64,000 nucleotides of DNA from Baekduia alba (GTDB lineage: Bacteria > Actinomycetota > Thermoleophilia > Solirubrobacterales > Solirubrobacteraceae), in the NCBI RefSeq assembly GCF_028416635.1, contig NZ_CP114013.1:5580001-5644000 (forward strand), written 5' to 3'. Within the stretch, counting starts at the first letter, position 1. Every line of letters starts with the position of its first letter. Below are positions 8,585 to 16,659 of the stretch, piece by piece. The notes under the pieces were generated by a model. The model had not been told where the DNA came from, did no database searches, and saw nothing but the letters and a program-made list of their open reading frames with translations. The position numbers and the translations under genes are program-made.

Positions 8585-9904
8585 CTACGGCTCCTTCTTG
8601 CCCGGGTTGAACAGCCCTTTGGGATCCAGCGCGCGCTTGACCGCGCGCGCCGCCTCGACCGCCGCCGGCGCCCACTGCCGCGACAGCTGCCCGCCCTTCA
8701 GGAGCCCGATCCCGTGCTCGCCGCTCGCGGTACCGCCGAGCGCGCGGGCCAGGTCGAAGAGCTCGCTCGCGGCGGCGTCGGCCCGCGCACGCATCTCCGC
8801 GTCGCCGGGGTCGAGCAGGAACGTCGCGTGCAGGTTGCCGTCGCCCGCATGCCCCCACGAGCAGCCCTCCAGGCCGTGGCGGGCGCCGATGGCGATCGTG
8901 CCCTCGATCGCGTCGGCCAGCCGCTCGCCCGGGACCGCGACGTCCTCGGACAGCTTCTCGCCGCGCGCCGCGCGCACGGCGATGGAGACGCCCTCGCGCC
9001 AGCGCCAGACCTCGGCCGGCGGCGGGGCGACGGCGCCCGTGCCCAGGGCCTCCAGCAGCTCGTCGCGATCGCGCGCCGACTCGGCCTCGCAGACGACCAG
9101 CAGCTCGGCGCCGTCGGCGTCCGGGAGGAACGGCGGCGGCGCGGCGGCGATGCAGCGGCCGTCCAGGTACTCGACGGCCGCCGGCACGACGCCGCTGCCC
9201 AGCACCGCGTCGACCGCGTCGCACCCCGCGCGCACGCTGGCGTATGCGGCGGCGACCACGAACGTCTCGGCCGGCGCCGGCACCAGCGCCAGCCACGCGC
9301 TGGTGATGATCCCGAGCGTCCCCTCGGAGCCGATCAGCAGCGCGCGTAGGTCCAGGCCCGCGACGTCCTTGCGCACCGGCCCGCCGAAGGCCACCAGCTC
9401 GCCGGGCGCGATCACGGCCTCCACGCCGGTGACCCACCGGCCCGTCACCCCGTACTTGAAGGCGTGCGGCCCGCCGGCGTTCGTCGCCAGGTTCCCGCCC
9501 AGCTGGGACTGCTCGGCGGCGCCCGGGTCGGGCGGGAACAGCAGGCCGCTCTCCCGCGCGCGGCGCGCGATCGTCGCCGTCGTCACACCCGCCTCGGCCT
9601 CCATGCGCCAGCGCAGCGGATCGAACGACCGGACGCGGTCCAGGCGGTCCAAGGCAATGGCTATGACATCCCCGGCGCCGGCGTCCGGCACCGGGACGAT
9701 CCCGCCCGAGTACCCGCTGCGCCCGCCGACCGGGATCATCGCCACGTCCCGCGCGTAGCACCAGGCGACCACCGCGGCGACCTCCGCCGCGCTGCCCGGC
9801 GTGACCAGCGCACGCGCGACGCCCGACAGCCCGGAGGCGTCGCCCAGAGCCACGTCGTCGGCGACGTGGTCGGCGCCCACCAGCGCGGCGAGATCGGCGT
9901 GCAC
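8585..9904 (-). CDS. FAD-linked oxidase (GlcD/D-lactate dehydrogenase-like)
   Basis: A 439-residue flavoprotein of the glycolate oxidase subunit D/D-2-hydroxyacid dehydrogenase family. The PCMH-type FAD domain shows MIPVGGRSGYSGG, the central GGNLATNAGG and GSEGTLGIIT. The C-terminal FAD-oxidase domain has GHAGDGNLH and ends SGEHGIGLLKG...LDPKGLFNPGK, all typical. It probably oxidises a D-2-hydroxy acid, but the substrate cannot be read. I chose the GTG at 9904; a longer frame reaches back to 9949 but would overlap the divergent glycosylase gene. Confidence 0.9.
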   Translation of the reverse strand: MHADLAALVGADHVADDVALGDASGLSGVARALVTPGSAAEVAAVVAWCYARDVAMIPVGGRSGYSGGIVPVPDAGAGDVIAIALDRLDRVRSFDPLRWRMEAEAGVTTATIARRARESGLLFPPDPGAAEQSQLGGNLATNAGGPHAFKYGVTGRWVTGVEAVIAPGELVAFGGPVRKDVAGLDLRALLIGSEGTLGIITSAWLALVPAPAETFVVAAAYASVRAGCDAVDAVLGSGVVPAAVEYLDGRCIAAAPPPFLPDADGAELLVVCEAESARDRDELLEALGTGAVAPPPAEVWRWREGVSIAVRAARGEKLSEDVAVPGERLADAIEGTIAIGARHGLEGCSWGHAGDGNLHATFLLDPGDAEMRARADAAASELFDLARALGGTASGEHGIGLLKGGQLSRQWAPAAVEAARAVKRALDPKGLFNPGKKEP

Positions 9905-9929
9905 GTCCCCACCGTACCCTCGAAGACGC

Positions 9930-10715
9930 ATGCCCGAGGGCGACACCATCCACTACGCCGCCAACCGGATCCGGCCGGTCCTGGAGGGCCAGGTGCCGGA
10001 CGCGATCCGGACGCCGCGGGGCGGGCGGGGCGGCGTCGGCCGCGAGCGCTGGGCGCAGCGGCTCGAGGGGCGCGCCGTCACCGCGGTCACTGCCCACGGC
10101 AAGCACCTGTTCCTGCGCTTCGGCGACGACCTGACGATCCACTCGCACCTGCGGATGACCGGCGCGTGGCGGGTCCATCCCGAGGGCGCGCGCTGGGCGC
10201 GCTCGCCGCGGCGCGCCTGGCTGGTCATCACCAAGGGCGACGACAGCGTGATCCAGTTCGACGGCCCGGTGCTGGAGCTGCTGACCGAGACGCGGCGTCG
10301 CTTCGACCGCCGGCTCGCGCTGCTCGGGCCGGACATCGTCGCCGAGGACTTCGACCGCGCGGTCGTGCTCAAGCGCCTGCGCGAGGACGACCCGACGCGC
10401 GGCATCGGCGACGCGCTGCTGGACCAGCGCATCGTCGCGGGCATCGGGAACCTCTGGAAGGCCGAGGGCTGCTGGCTGGCGCAGGTCGACCCGTGGCGCG
10501 CCGCGCGCGACGTCGGCGACGAGGAGGTCGGGCGCATCCTCGACGAGCTCAGGCCGCGGATGCGCGAGTCGGCCCGCGACGGCAACCAGGCGCGCCATCG
10601 CAACATCTACAACAACGCCGGTCGCCCCTGCCCGCGCTGCGGAGCGGCGGTCGCCGCCCGCGGGCAGGGTGACGACAACCGGACGACATACTGGTGTCCC
10701 GGATGCCAGAGATGA
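9930..10715 (+). CDS. Fpg/Nei family DNA glycosylase (endonuclease VIII-like)
   Basis: A 261-residue base-excision repair glycosylase/AP lyase. The mature N-terminus PEGDTIHYAA has the catalytic Pro and Glu; PEGDT, rather than PELPE, points to the Nei side of the family. HSHLRMTGAW, GNLWKAEGCW and the helix-two-turn-helix region are recognisable. The C-terminus carries a four-Cys zinc finger (CPRCG ... YWCPGCQR). A TACCCT box (9915-9920) sits nine bases before the ATG. The gene overlaps the downstream phosphodiesterase by four bases (ATGA). Confidence 0.92.
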   Translation: MPEGDTIHYAANRIRPVLEGQVPDAIRTPRGGRGGVGRERWAQRLEGRAVTAVTAHGKHLFLRFGDDLTIHSHLRMTGAWRVHPEGARWARSPRRAWLVITKGDDSVIQFDGPVLELLTETRRRFDRRLALLGPDIVAEDFDRAVVLKRLREDDPTRGIGDALLDQRIVAGIGNLWKAEGCWLAQVDPWRAARDVGDEEVGRILDELRPRMRESARDGNQARHRNIYNNAGRPCPRCGAAVAARGQGDDNRTTYWCPGCQR

Positions 10716-11434
10716 CCGACATGCCCCGCCCGCGCCGCATCGGCCACAAGGGCGCCGACCACATCGCGCCCGGCAACACGCTGGCCAGCTTCGACGCCGC
10801 GCTCACGCACGGCTGCGACATGGTCGAGTTCGACGTCCTGCCCGAGCACCCGGACGGCTCCGGCGCGCTCATCCTCGCCCACGACTTCAAGGACGCCGGC
10901 AAGCGCACGCCGCTGACGCTCGAGGAGGGCCTGGACCACCTGAGCAGCCAGGCGTTCGCCGGCGTCGAGATCGACGTGGACCTCAAGACCCACGGCTACG
11001 AGGACCGCGTGATCGCGGCGCTGCGCGAGCGCGGCATGGAGGACCGGACGCTCATCTCCACCATGGAGGTCGTGTCGCTCCCGGTCCTGCGCCGCGCCAG
11101 CGACGCGATCCGAATCGGCTGGTCGGTCCCCAAGGTCAAGCGCAACTACCTCGCGAACCCGGCGACCAAGCCGCTCGCGCTGGCCACGGTGCAGATCCTG
11201 CGCCGCACGGTCCCCCGCGCGGTGACCCGCGCGATGCGCGCCGGCGAGATCGACGCCGTGATGTCGCACTTCTCGCTCGTCACGCCGCACTTCGTCCGCG
11301 CGGTCCGCCGCGCCGGCGGCGAGCTCTACGTCTGGACCGTCGACGACGCCCAGCGCATCCGCCGCTTCGAGCGCATGGGCGTGACCGGCGTGATCACCAA
11401 CGACCCACGCCTGTTCGACCCGCTGCCGGCCTGA
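10712..11434 (+). CDS. Glycerophosphodiester phosphodiesterase family protein
   Basis: A 240-residue cytoplasmic GDPD-fold enzyme that probably hydrolyses glycerophosphodiesters to glycerol-3-phosphate and an alcohol. The active-site signatures are GHKGADHIAPGNTLASFDAA (HxG...PENT region, here PGNT), a downstream VEFDV pair and AHDF, and a C-terminal LYVWTVDDAQRI ... GVTGVITNDP. The canonical 'HRG' is HKG here. The start is the ATG overlapping the glycosylase stop (ATGA), so translation is coupled. It converges on the secreted protein gene, seven bases away. Confidence 0.9.
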   Translation: MTDMPRPRRIGHKGADHIAPGNTLASFDAALTHGCDMVEFDVLPEHPDGSGALILAHDFKDAGKRTPLTLEEGLDHLSSQAFAGVEIDVDLKTHGYEDRVIAALRERGMEDRTLISTMEVVSLPVLRRASDAIRIGWSVPKVKRNYLANPATKPLALATVQILRRTVPRAVTRAMRAGEIDAVMSHFSLVTPHFVRAVRRAGGELYVWTVDDAQRIRRFERMGVTGVITNDPRLFDPLPA

Positions 11435-11441
11435 TCGAGCG

Positions 11442-11951
11442 CTACGGCTTGATCGTGCACTCGGCCGCGGAGAACGTCTTCGGGTCCGCGCCGAAGGTGC
11501 CCTTGTGCCCGGAGTGCGTGCGCTTCTGTGCCTTGCGGACGACCTTCTTGCCGACGCGCCACTCGTAGGACACGAGGCCGCGGAGGCGGTAGGTCTGGCC
11601 CTGCGGCGGCGGGGTGATCGAGAAGTTCCAGCCCGACTCGCGGCGGCGGAACTTCGCCGAGCCGACGGACTGGAAGCCGGAGTCGACGGTCGCGTCGGCC
11701 GGGGCCCACTTCTTCGTCGAGGCGCGGAAGTACTGCACCTGGAAGCGCATGTACATCTTCTCGCCCGTCTTGCCCGAGCCGGGCATCGAGGCGCGGATCC
11801 CGATCGTGTCCGGGTGCTTGGTGGTGTCGCAGATGTTGATGGTCGCCCACAGCAGCGGGCTCTTGTCGACCGTCGGGCCGCTGTCGGCGGCGGTGGCCGT
11901 GGACGCCCCCGCGAGGGCGAGGCCGGCGATCGCGGCGAGCAAGGTGCGCAC
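11442..11951 (-). CDS. Secreted protein of unknown function
   Basis: A 169-residue exported protein. The GTG at 11951 gives a classic signal peptide (VRTLLAAIAGLALAGASTATA, cleavage near ATA-AD). The mature part has NICDTTKHPDTIGIRASMPG, a WNFSITPPPQGQTYRLRG segment and a closing YEWRVGKKVVRKAQKRT...CTIKP, with Cys near both ends that may form a disulfide. Beta-rich proteins of this pattern occur in Thermoleophilia genomes but I know no function. TACCCT (11958-11963) six bases upstream supports this start over a longer frame reaching 12029. Confidence 0.75.
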   Translation of the reverse strand: MRTLLAAIAGLALAGASTATAADSGPTVDKSPLLWATINICDTTKHPDTIGIRASMPGSGKTGEKMYMRFQVQYFRASTKKWAPADATVDSGFQSVGSAKFRRRESGWNFSITPPPQGQTYRLRGLVSYEWRVGKKVVRKAQKRTHSGHKGTFGADPKTFSAAECTIKP

Positions 11952-12027
11952 GAGCGGAGGGTATCCAGGCCAACCCGCCCCTGTGATGGATCGGCCGTTG
12001 GACCGTAGTGTCGGTGTGGGAACAGTC

Positions 12028-12549
12028 ATGGAGCTCTCGACTTCCGAACCGACGACCGCCCGGTTCGATGCGCTGTACCGCGAAACCGCCTCGGACGTCT
12101 TCGCCTACGTCATGACGCTGGTCCGCGACCGCGCAGGGGCGGAGGACGTCACCGCGCAGACCTTCGAGCGCGCCTACCGGCGCCAGGCGGGCTTCGACCC
12201 CAAGCGCGGGACGCAGCGGGCGTGGCTGTTCGGGATCGCCCGCAACGCGGCGCTGGACGAGCTGCGCCGGCGCAAGCGCACGGCGGCGCTCCTGACCGAT
12301 CCGGAGGACGCCGATCCGGGGCGCGCGCCCGACGAGGACGCCGCCGAGGCCGCCGTCCGCCGCGCGGTCGTCCGGACCGCGCTCGCCCAGCTCGACCCGC
12401 GCGAGCGCGAGCTGATCGCCCTCAAGTTCCATGCCGGCCTCTCGAACGCCGAGATCGCCAAGGTCCTGAACATCTCCGTCGCCAACGCCGGCACGCGCGT
12501 GCATCGCGCCGTGACCCGACTCCGGAAGGCCTGCCATGCGCCGTCGTGA
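12028..12549 (+). CDS. RNA polymerase ECF-type sigma factor (sigma-70 family)
   Basis: A 173-residue sigma factor with only regions 2 and 4. Region 2: FDALYRETASDVFAYVMTLV, DRAGAEDVTAQTFERAYR and WLFGIARNAALDELRRRKR (residues 12-88). Region 4: LDPRERELIALKFHAGLSNA followed by EIAKVLNISVANAGTRVHRA (about 125-165), the DNA-binding helices for the -35 element. The downstream membrane gene overlaps it by 14 bases and is the likely anti-sigma partner. An in-frame GTG at 12016 is an alternative start; a TAGTGT box lies at 12006-12011. It is divergent from the secreted protein gene at 11951. Confidence 0.92.
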   Translation: MELSTSEPTTARFDALYRETASDVFAYVMTLVRDRAGAEDVTAQTFERAYRRQAGFDPKRGTQRAWLFGIARNAALDELRRRKRTAALLTDPEDADPGRAPDEDAAEAAVRRAVVRTALAQLDPRERELIALKFHAGLSNAEIAKVLNISVANAGTRVHRAVTRLRKACHAPS

Positions 12550-13765
12550 CGCGCTCCCCGATCCCGAGGTCGAACGCGGCCTGCGCGAGCTCGAGGCCGC
12601 GCTGGCCGGCGAGCCGACCGCGGACCCCGACCTGGTCGCCCTCGTCGCCGACGTCGATGCCGCGCGGCCGGAGCCGAGCGCCGCGTTCCTGGCGTCGCTC
12701 GACGCCCGCGTCCACGCGGGCTTCCCGCGCGAGGACGAGACGCCGGCCCGGCGCGCGCCGTCGCCCTGGCACGCCCGGCTGCGCCGGCCGCAGGTGCTGG
12801 TGCCGTCGGTCGGCGGGACGCTGGCGGCGGCGCTGGTGGTCGTGGTGATCGCCTCGAGCGGCGGCGGGACCGACAACGACGTGTCCTCGTCGGCGTCGTC
12901 GGCGCCGGCCGAGCAGTCGACGACGGAGCTCGTGGCGCCGAGCGCGGCCGACTCGTCGGCGAGCGCGGGCGGCGCGGCCAGCCCCGCGCCGACGACCGCG
13001 GCGCAGAAGACCAAGACGTCGAGCACGGCGCCACAGGGCTCGCCCATGCCGTCGGTCCCGCTGCCGTCGATCTCCCAGAACCGCAAGGTCCAGCGCGCCG
13101 CCGAGCTGACGCTCACCCCGTCGCCCGGCGACGTCCAGGACACGGCGGACGGCGTCGTGCGCGAGACGCAGGCCGCCGGCGGCTACGTGCAGCAGTCCAG
13201 CGTCGCGACGCGCGACGACGGCGGCACGGCCTCGTTCACGCTGCGGATCCCCTCCGCGCACCTCGACGACGCGCTCGCCGGCCTGTCCAAGCTCGCGCAC
13301 GTCGGCGCGCTGAACCAGTCGGCGTCCGACATCACGGCCGAGACCGCGTCGGCCGCCGACCAGCTCTCCGACGCCCGCGCCGAGCGCCAGGCGCTGCTGC
13401 GCGCGCTCGGCCGCGCCACGACCGACCGCCAGATCGCGAGCCTCAAGGCGCGGCTGCGCGACAACCGCTCCGAGATCGCGCAGCGCAAGGGCGCGCTCGA
13501 CGCCCAGCGCCGCCGCGCCGACCTCGCGACGGTCGCGGTGAACGTGCAGGGCACGGGCCAGGCCGACAGCGGCGACGGAGGCGGCGCCTGGACCCCTCGC
13601 GACGCCCTCCACGACGCCGGCCGCGTCCTGGAGGTCGCCGGCGGCGTGGCCCTGATCGCACTCGCCATCCTGGCCCCGCTGGCGATCCTCGCCCTCCTCG
13701 CCCTCCTCGCCGCACGCGGCCTCCGCCGCCACCGCCGCGAGACGGCCCTGGACCGCTCGGCGTAG
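12536..13765 (+). CDS. DUF4349-containing membrane protein, probable anti-sigma partner
   Basis: A 409-residue protein in distinct parts. The N-terminal 80 residues are cytoplasmic and acidic/basic mixed (PEVERGLRELEAALAG; FLASLDARVHAGF). A membrane helix follows (VLVPSVGGTLAAALVVVVIA, 87-106), then a Ser/Thr/Pro linker to about 180, the DUF4349 domain (RAAELTLTPSPGDVQDTADG onward), a coiled coil (LSDARAERQALLRALGRATT...) and a second membrane helix near 370-395. Usual DUF4349 proteins begin with a signal or lipobox, so the cytoplasmic N-terminus overlapping a sigma gene suggests an anti-sigma function. No zinc-binding HxxxCxxC motif is present. Confidence 0.8.
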   Translation: MRRRDALPDPEVERGLRELEAALAGEPTADPDLVALVADVDAARPEPSAAFLASLDARVHAGFPREDETPARRAPSPWHARLRRPQVLVPSVGGTLAAALVVVVIASSGGGTDNDVSSSASSAPAEQSTTELVAPSAADSSASAGGAASPAPTTAAQKTKTSSTAPQGSPMPSVPLPSISQNRKVQRAAELTLTPSPGDVQDTADGVVRETQAAGGYVQQSSVATRDDGGTASFTLRIPSAHLDDALAGLSKLAHVGALNQSASDITAETASAADQLSDARAERQALLRALGRATTDRQIASLKARLRDNRSEIAQRKGALDAQRRRADLATVAVNVQGTGQADSGDGGGAWTPRDALHDAGRVLEVAGGVALIALAILAPLAILALLALLAARGLRRHRRETALDRSA

Positions 13766-13831
13766 GACTGCGCGAGGCGCGGCGCGCCCAATGTGCGCCA
13801 GCCGTCACACATGTCGCATAGACTCGTCGCC

Positions 13832-14524
13832 GTGCCCTCCAGTGCGCAGAGCGTCGAGCTGCTGGCCCAGGTGCCGGTCTTCGAAGCGCTCGCGCCGGCC
13901 GATCTCGGGCGGGTTGCCGATGTCGCCGTTCCGCGGCATTTCGCCGGCGGCTCGGTGATCTTCCGTGAGGGCGACGCGAGCGACACGTGCTACGTCGTCG
14001 GCCGCGGTCATGCCCGCGCCGTGCGCGAGAACGTGGACGGCCGCACGATCACGCTTGCGCACTTCGGGCCCGGCGACATCTTCGGCGAGCTGGCGATGTT
14101 CGACGACGAGAAGCGCTCGGCCACGATCGAGACGCTCGACGACGTCGAGGCGATCGGCATCCTCGGCCAGGACATGCGCCGGCTGCTGCGCGAGCACCCG
14201 GACATCGCGGTCAAGCTCGTCATCGGCCTCGGCCGCCGCCTGCGCGAGGCCAACGAGCGCCTGGCGCGCCAGTCGTTCCAGACCGTGCAGTCGCGCGTGG
14301 CCGGCGTGCTCGGCCAGCTCGTGCGCCAGGCGCAGTCCGAGGGTGCCGGCGAGCGTGACGTCCTCGTGACGATCACGCAGGCCGACATCGCCCAGCTCGC
14401 GGGCTCCTCACGCGAGTCCGCGTCGCGCTTCCTGGCCGTGCTCGAGCGCGCCGGCGTCGTCACGCAGGGCCGCGGCCGCGTCACGGTCCACGAGCCCTCC
14501 GCGCTGGAGCGCTACGTCTACTGA
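13832..14524 (+). CDS. Crp/Fnr family transcriptional regulator
   Basis: A 230-residue regulator. The N-terminal cyclic-nucleotide-binding fold (QVPVFEALAPADLGRVADV, residues 11-29) has the phosphate-binding cassette FGPGDIFGELAMFDDEKRSA, close to the FGELALLxxxxRSA of true cNMP binders. The C-terminal winged helix reads ITQADIAQLAGSSRESASRF then LERAGVVTQGRGRVTVHEP. I chose the GTG at 13832 because TAGACT (13819-13824) lies seven bases before it. In-frame starts at 13793 and 13811 exist, but the latter would put the box inside the gene. It overlaps the Nudix gene by one base (TGATG). Confidence 0.9.
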   Translation: MPSSAQSVELLAQVPVFEALAPADLGRVADVAVPRHFAGGSVIFREGDASDTCYVVGRGHARAVRENVDGRTITLAHFGPGDIFGELAMFDDEKRSATIETLDDVEAIGILGQDMRRLLREHPDIAVKLVIGLGRRLREANERLARQSFQTVQSRVAGVLGQLVRQAQSEGAGERDVLVTITQADIAQLAGSSRESASRFLAVLERAGVVTQGRGRVTVHEPSALERYVY

Positions 14525-14961
14525 TGGCCGAGGTCCAGCGTCCCACGGAGTTCTCGGCCGGCGGCGTGGTCGTGCGCGGACAGGACGTCGTGGTCATCGT
14601 GCCGACGCGGCGCGCGGCCAACGGCGCCAAGGTCCTCGCGCTGCCCAAGGGCCACGTCGACCCGGGCGAGACGCCGGTCCAGGCCGCGGCGAGGGAGGTC
14701 CGCGAGGAGGCCGGCGTCGACGCCGAGCCGCGCGGCGAGCTCGGGGCCGTGCGCTACTGGTACATGCGCAAGGGCAAGCGCATCGCCAAGCAGGTCGACT
14801 TCTACCTCTTCGCATACCTGGGCGGCGACGTCGAGGACCACGATCACGAGGTCGAAGTGGCCCGCTGGATGCCCCTCGCGGAGGCCGCCGAGGCCCTGAC
14901 CTATGAGGGCGAGCGGGAGATGGCGGCGCGCGCCCTGTCGCGGATCAGCTCCGACGGGTAG
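14524..14961 (+). CDS. Nudix hydrolase
   Basis: A 145-residue Nudix-fold pyrophosphohydrolase. The Nudix box is intact (GHVDPGETPVQAAAREVREE, then AGV), with the REVREE metal-binding glutamates. The preamble FSAGGVVVRG and RYWYMRKGKRIAKQVDFYLF resemble the diadenosine polyphosphate/MutT-like subgroup, but substrate prediction is unsafe. It is translationally coupled to the Crp gene (TGATG) and its stop codon TAG forms part of the TAGTCT box before the ASCH gene. Confidence 0.93.
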   Translation: MAEVQRPTEFSAGGVVVRGQDVVVIVPTRRAANGAKVLALPKGHVDPGETPVQAAAREVREEAGVDAEPRGELGAVRYWYMRKGKRIAKQVDFYLFAYLGGDVEDHDHEVEVARWMPLAEAAEALTYEGEREMAARALSRISSDG

Positions 14962-14974
14962 TCTCCGGCGTCGG

Positions 14975-15373
14975 ATGCAGGTGTTGAACTTCTACTCCAC
15001 GATCTTCGCCGACCAGCTCAAGCGGGGTCGCAAGACCGCGACGATCCGGCTCGGCGACAAGTCGCACAAGTACAAGAAGAACCAGGCGGTGATGGTGACC
15101 ATCGGCTACCAGCACTCGCCGCGCGAGAAGATCTTCGACGCGGTCATCGACCAGGTCGAGGTCAAGCGCGTCCGCGACCTGACGCCGCGGGACATCGAGC
15201 ACGACAACCCCGAGTTCCGGCGCCACGAGGAGATGATCCACTTCCTCGAGCAGATCTACGGCAAGAAGGTGACGATGGAGGACATCGTCACGGTCGTGCG
15301 CTTCTCGCAGATCATCGTCCACCCACCGTCGTTCACCGATGCCCGGCTGGGCATCGGCGGCGCGCAGAACTAG
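14975..15373 (+). CDS. ASCH/PUA-like domain protein
   Basis: A 132-residue protein matching the ASCH fold, a PUA-related module thought to bind RNA or nucleotides. Typical features: an N-terminal FYSTIFADQLKRGRKTATIR (the family's 'I..G.KT.t.R' loop), a basic GDKSHKYKKNQAVMVTIGY strand and VIDQVEVKRVRDLTPRDIEH. It is rich in Lys for this genome. The ATG at 14975 follows TAGTCT by ten bases. Position after Crp and Nudix genes suggests a small nucleotide- or stress-related unit, but no role can be assigned. Confidence 0.8.
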   Translation: MQVLNFYSTIFADQLKRGRKTATIRLGDKSHKYKKNQAVMVTIGYQHSPREKIFDAVIDQVEVKRVRDLTPRDIEHDNPEFRRHEEMIHFLEQIYGKKVTMEDIVTVVRFSQIIVHPPSFTDARLGIGGAQN

Positions 15374-15401
15374 CGCGCCCGGGTCGCACGGTCGGTCCTC
15401 C

Positions 15402-15791
15402 GTGCTGCGCGTCTACATCGCCGACGACTCGCTCGGGTTCGGCACGCTGGCCGCCGCATGGCTGGAGGCCCACGACGACATCGAGGTCGTCGGGGCGGTC
15501 CGCAGCGCGGCCGAGGCGATCGCCGAGGTCGCGGCCGCACGCCCCGACGTGGTGATCCTCGACCGCCTGCTGCCCCAGCCCGAGCACTCCGAGCAGGTCC
15601 TGGAGCACGTGCGCGCCACGCTGCCCGGCGCCGCGATCCTGCTCGTGTCCGGGATGCCGGACGAGGACCTCGCGGGCGAGGCGCGCTCCGCCGGCGCCGA
15701 CGGGCACGTGAGCAAGGCCGCCAACGCCGAGGCGCTGGCCGACGCGGTGCGCCGCGTGGCGGCGGCCCGCAGCGGCGACCCGGCGGACTAG
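15402..15791 (+). CDS. Stand-alone response regulator receiver domain
   Basis: A 129-residue CheY-like receiver with no output domain. The GTG start gives VLRVYIADDSLGFGTLAAAW (acidic pair ADD), the phospho-acceptor Asp in VVILDRLLPQ (about residue 51), a Ser at the switch position (ILLVSGMPDE) and the invariant Lys in GHVSKAANAEAL. The helix-turn-helix normally following in NarL-type regulators is absent because a stop comes directly after the last receiver helix. No histidine kinase is in the window, so partner and output are unknown. It converges on the membrane protein gene, five bases away. Confidence 0.88.
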   Translation: MLRVYIADDSLGFGTLAAAWLEAHDDIEVVGAVRSAAEAIAEVAAARPDVVILDRLLPQPEHSEQVLEHVRATLPGAAILLVSGMPDEDLAGEARSAGADGHVSKAANAEALADAVRRVAAARSGDPAD

Positions 15792-15796
15792 CGGCG

Positions 15797-16438
15797 CTAC
15801 GCGCCCGGCGGCGGCACCGAGCCGTGGCCCGGCGTCCCGGGCGCCGGCGCGAAGACCGGCGGCAGCTCGGGGTCCAGCCGGGCGAAGCCCGACGACGCGC
15901 TCGCGCGCTCCGTGCCGTCCTGCGGCCGCGCCGCGGCCATCAGCCCACCGGCGAGCATCGCGCCCGCCCCGGCCAGCGCGATCCAGACGCCCTGCTCCAC
16001 GTGGACGTAGTCGGCGGCCGCCGCGCCGCCCGGCTTGTGGACGACGTGCAGCCCGACGATCGCCAGCGTCGCGGCGCCGAGCGCCGCGATCGCGCTTCCG
16101 CACGCGTGCGGGTCGATCCGGACGGCAGCGCCGAACGCGTCCGCCGCGACGAGCACGAGCACGCAGACCGCGACGGCGGCGACGCACAGCGCCACGTCGG
16201 CCCCCTGCAGCTCCTTCCAGCCCGACGCCTCGATCGACGCCGGCAGCGCCGCGGCGAGCGAGCGCGCCATCTGCCCGAGCAGGCCGGGATCCTGCCCGAG
16301 TTGCCCCGAGGTGCCGAACGCCTCGCGGATCTGCGGCGGGAACGTCACCGAGTACCACGGCCGCCACAGCGCCAAGAGCACGCCCAGCGCACCCGCCAGC
16401 GCGACGATGTGGCCGATACGCAGGCCTTTCTGGTCCAT
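15797..16438 (-). CDS. Four-helix membrane protein of unknown function
   Basis: A 213-residue integral membrane protein. From the ATG at 16438 the helices are IGHIVALAGALGVLLALWRP, VALCVAAVAVCVLVLVAADA, IAALGAATLAIVGLHVVH and VWIALAGAGAMLAGGLMAAA, with an extracellular-type loop between helices 1 and 2 and a Pro-rich cytoplasmic tail (ELPPVFAPAPGTPGHGSVPP). The plan 'RxG...LxxWRPWYS' resembles the protein at 39878-40570 (FLRWYDTG), so both may belong to one family. A longer start at 16471 is possible. Its upstream region contains CIRCE element 1, which could influence it. Confidence 0.7.
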   Translation of the reverse strand: MDQKGLRIGHIVALAGALGVLLALWRPWYSVTFPPQIREAFGTSGQLGQDPGLLGQMARSLAAALPASIEASGWKELQGADVALCVAAVAVCVLVLVAADAFGAAVRIDPHACGSAIAALGAATLAIVGLHVVHKPGGAAAADYVHVEQGVWIALAGAGAMLAGGLMAAARPQDGTERASASSGFARLDPELPPVFAPAPGTPGHGSVPPPGA

Positions 16439-16510
16439 ACCCACCAGATCGACCGTTCGGGCCCGGATCATCACTGCTGGGGACCCCTTCGTCGACACAT
16501 GGCCGATCGC

Positions 16511-16537
16511 TTGGCACTCGGATGTGAAGAGTGCCAA
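16511..16537. promoter_or_regulatory. CIRCE element 1 (HrcA operator)
   Basis: Perfect inverted repeat TTGGCACTC-N9-GAGTGCCAA, the high-GC form of the CIRCE consensus TTAGCACTC-N9-GAGTGCTAA. It lies just upstream of the groES promoter and 73 bases upstream of the minus-strand membrane gene. No hrcA gene is in the window. Confidence 0.93.
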
Positions 16538-16544
16538 CCGGGCC

Positions 16545-16572
16545 TTGACCAACCGGGCCGACCCGCTACCAT
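16545..16572 (+). promoter_or_regulatory. groES promoter between two CIRCE elements
   Basis: TTGACC (16545-16550), a 16-base spacer and TACCAT (16567-16572). The predicted transcription start near 16579-16580 lies immediately before CIRCE element 2, so the element would also form the 5' end of the mRNA. Confidence 0.75.
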
Positions 16573-16581
16573 CGAGGTGCG

Positions 16582-16608
16582 CTGGCACTCACCCCCTTCG
16601 AGTGCCAA
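16582..16608. promoter_or_regulatory. CIRCE element 2 (HrcA operator)
   Basis: CTGGCACTC-N9-GAGTGCCAA, a CIRCE repeat with one outer mismatch, 52 bases upstream of the groES ATG. With element 1 it brackets the promoter, the arrangement expected for tight HrcA repression and heat induction. Confidence 0.92.
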
Positions 16609-16659
16609 ATACGCGCGCAGAACTGTCTGCAGTCCGTCACCTCACTGGAGGTCACCAGA

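Noticed and set aside
8526-9758. Long plus-strand open frame antisense to the FAD-linked oxidase
   Set aside because: High GC keeps antisense frames open; the encoded product is Ser/Arg/Ala-rich low complexity, while the minus strand encodes recognisable flavoprotein motifs.
13791-13810. Possible Crp box (TGTG...CACA) upstream of the crp gene
   Set aside because: The arms are separated by ten bases (18 in total), not the TGTG-N8-CACA spacing of GlxR/Crp sites, and the position downstream of a plausible alternative start makes it doubtful.
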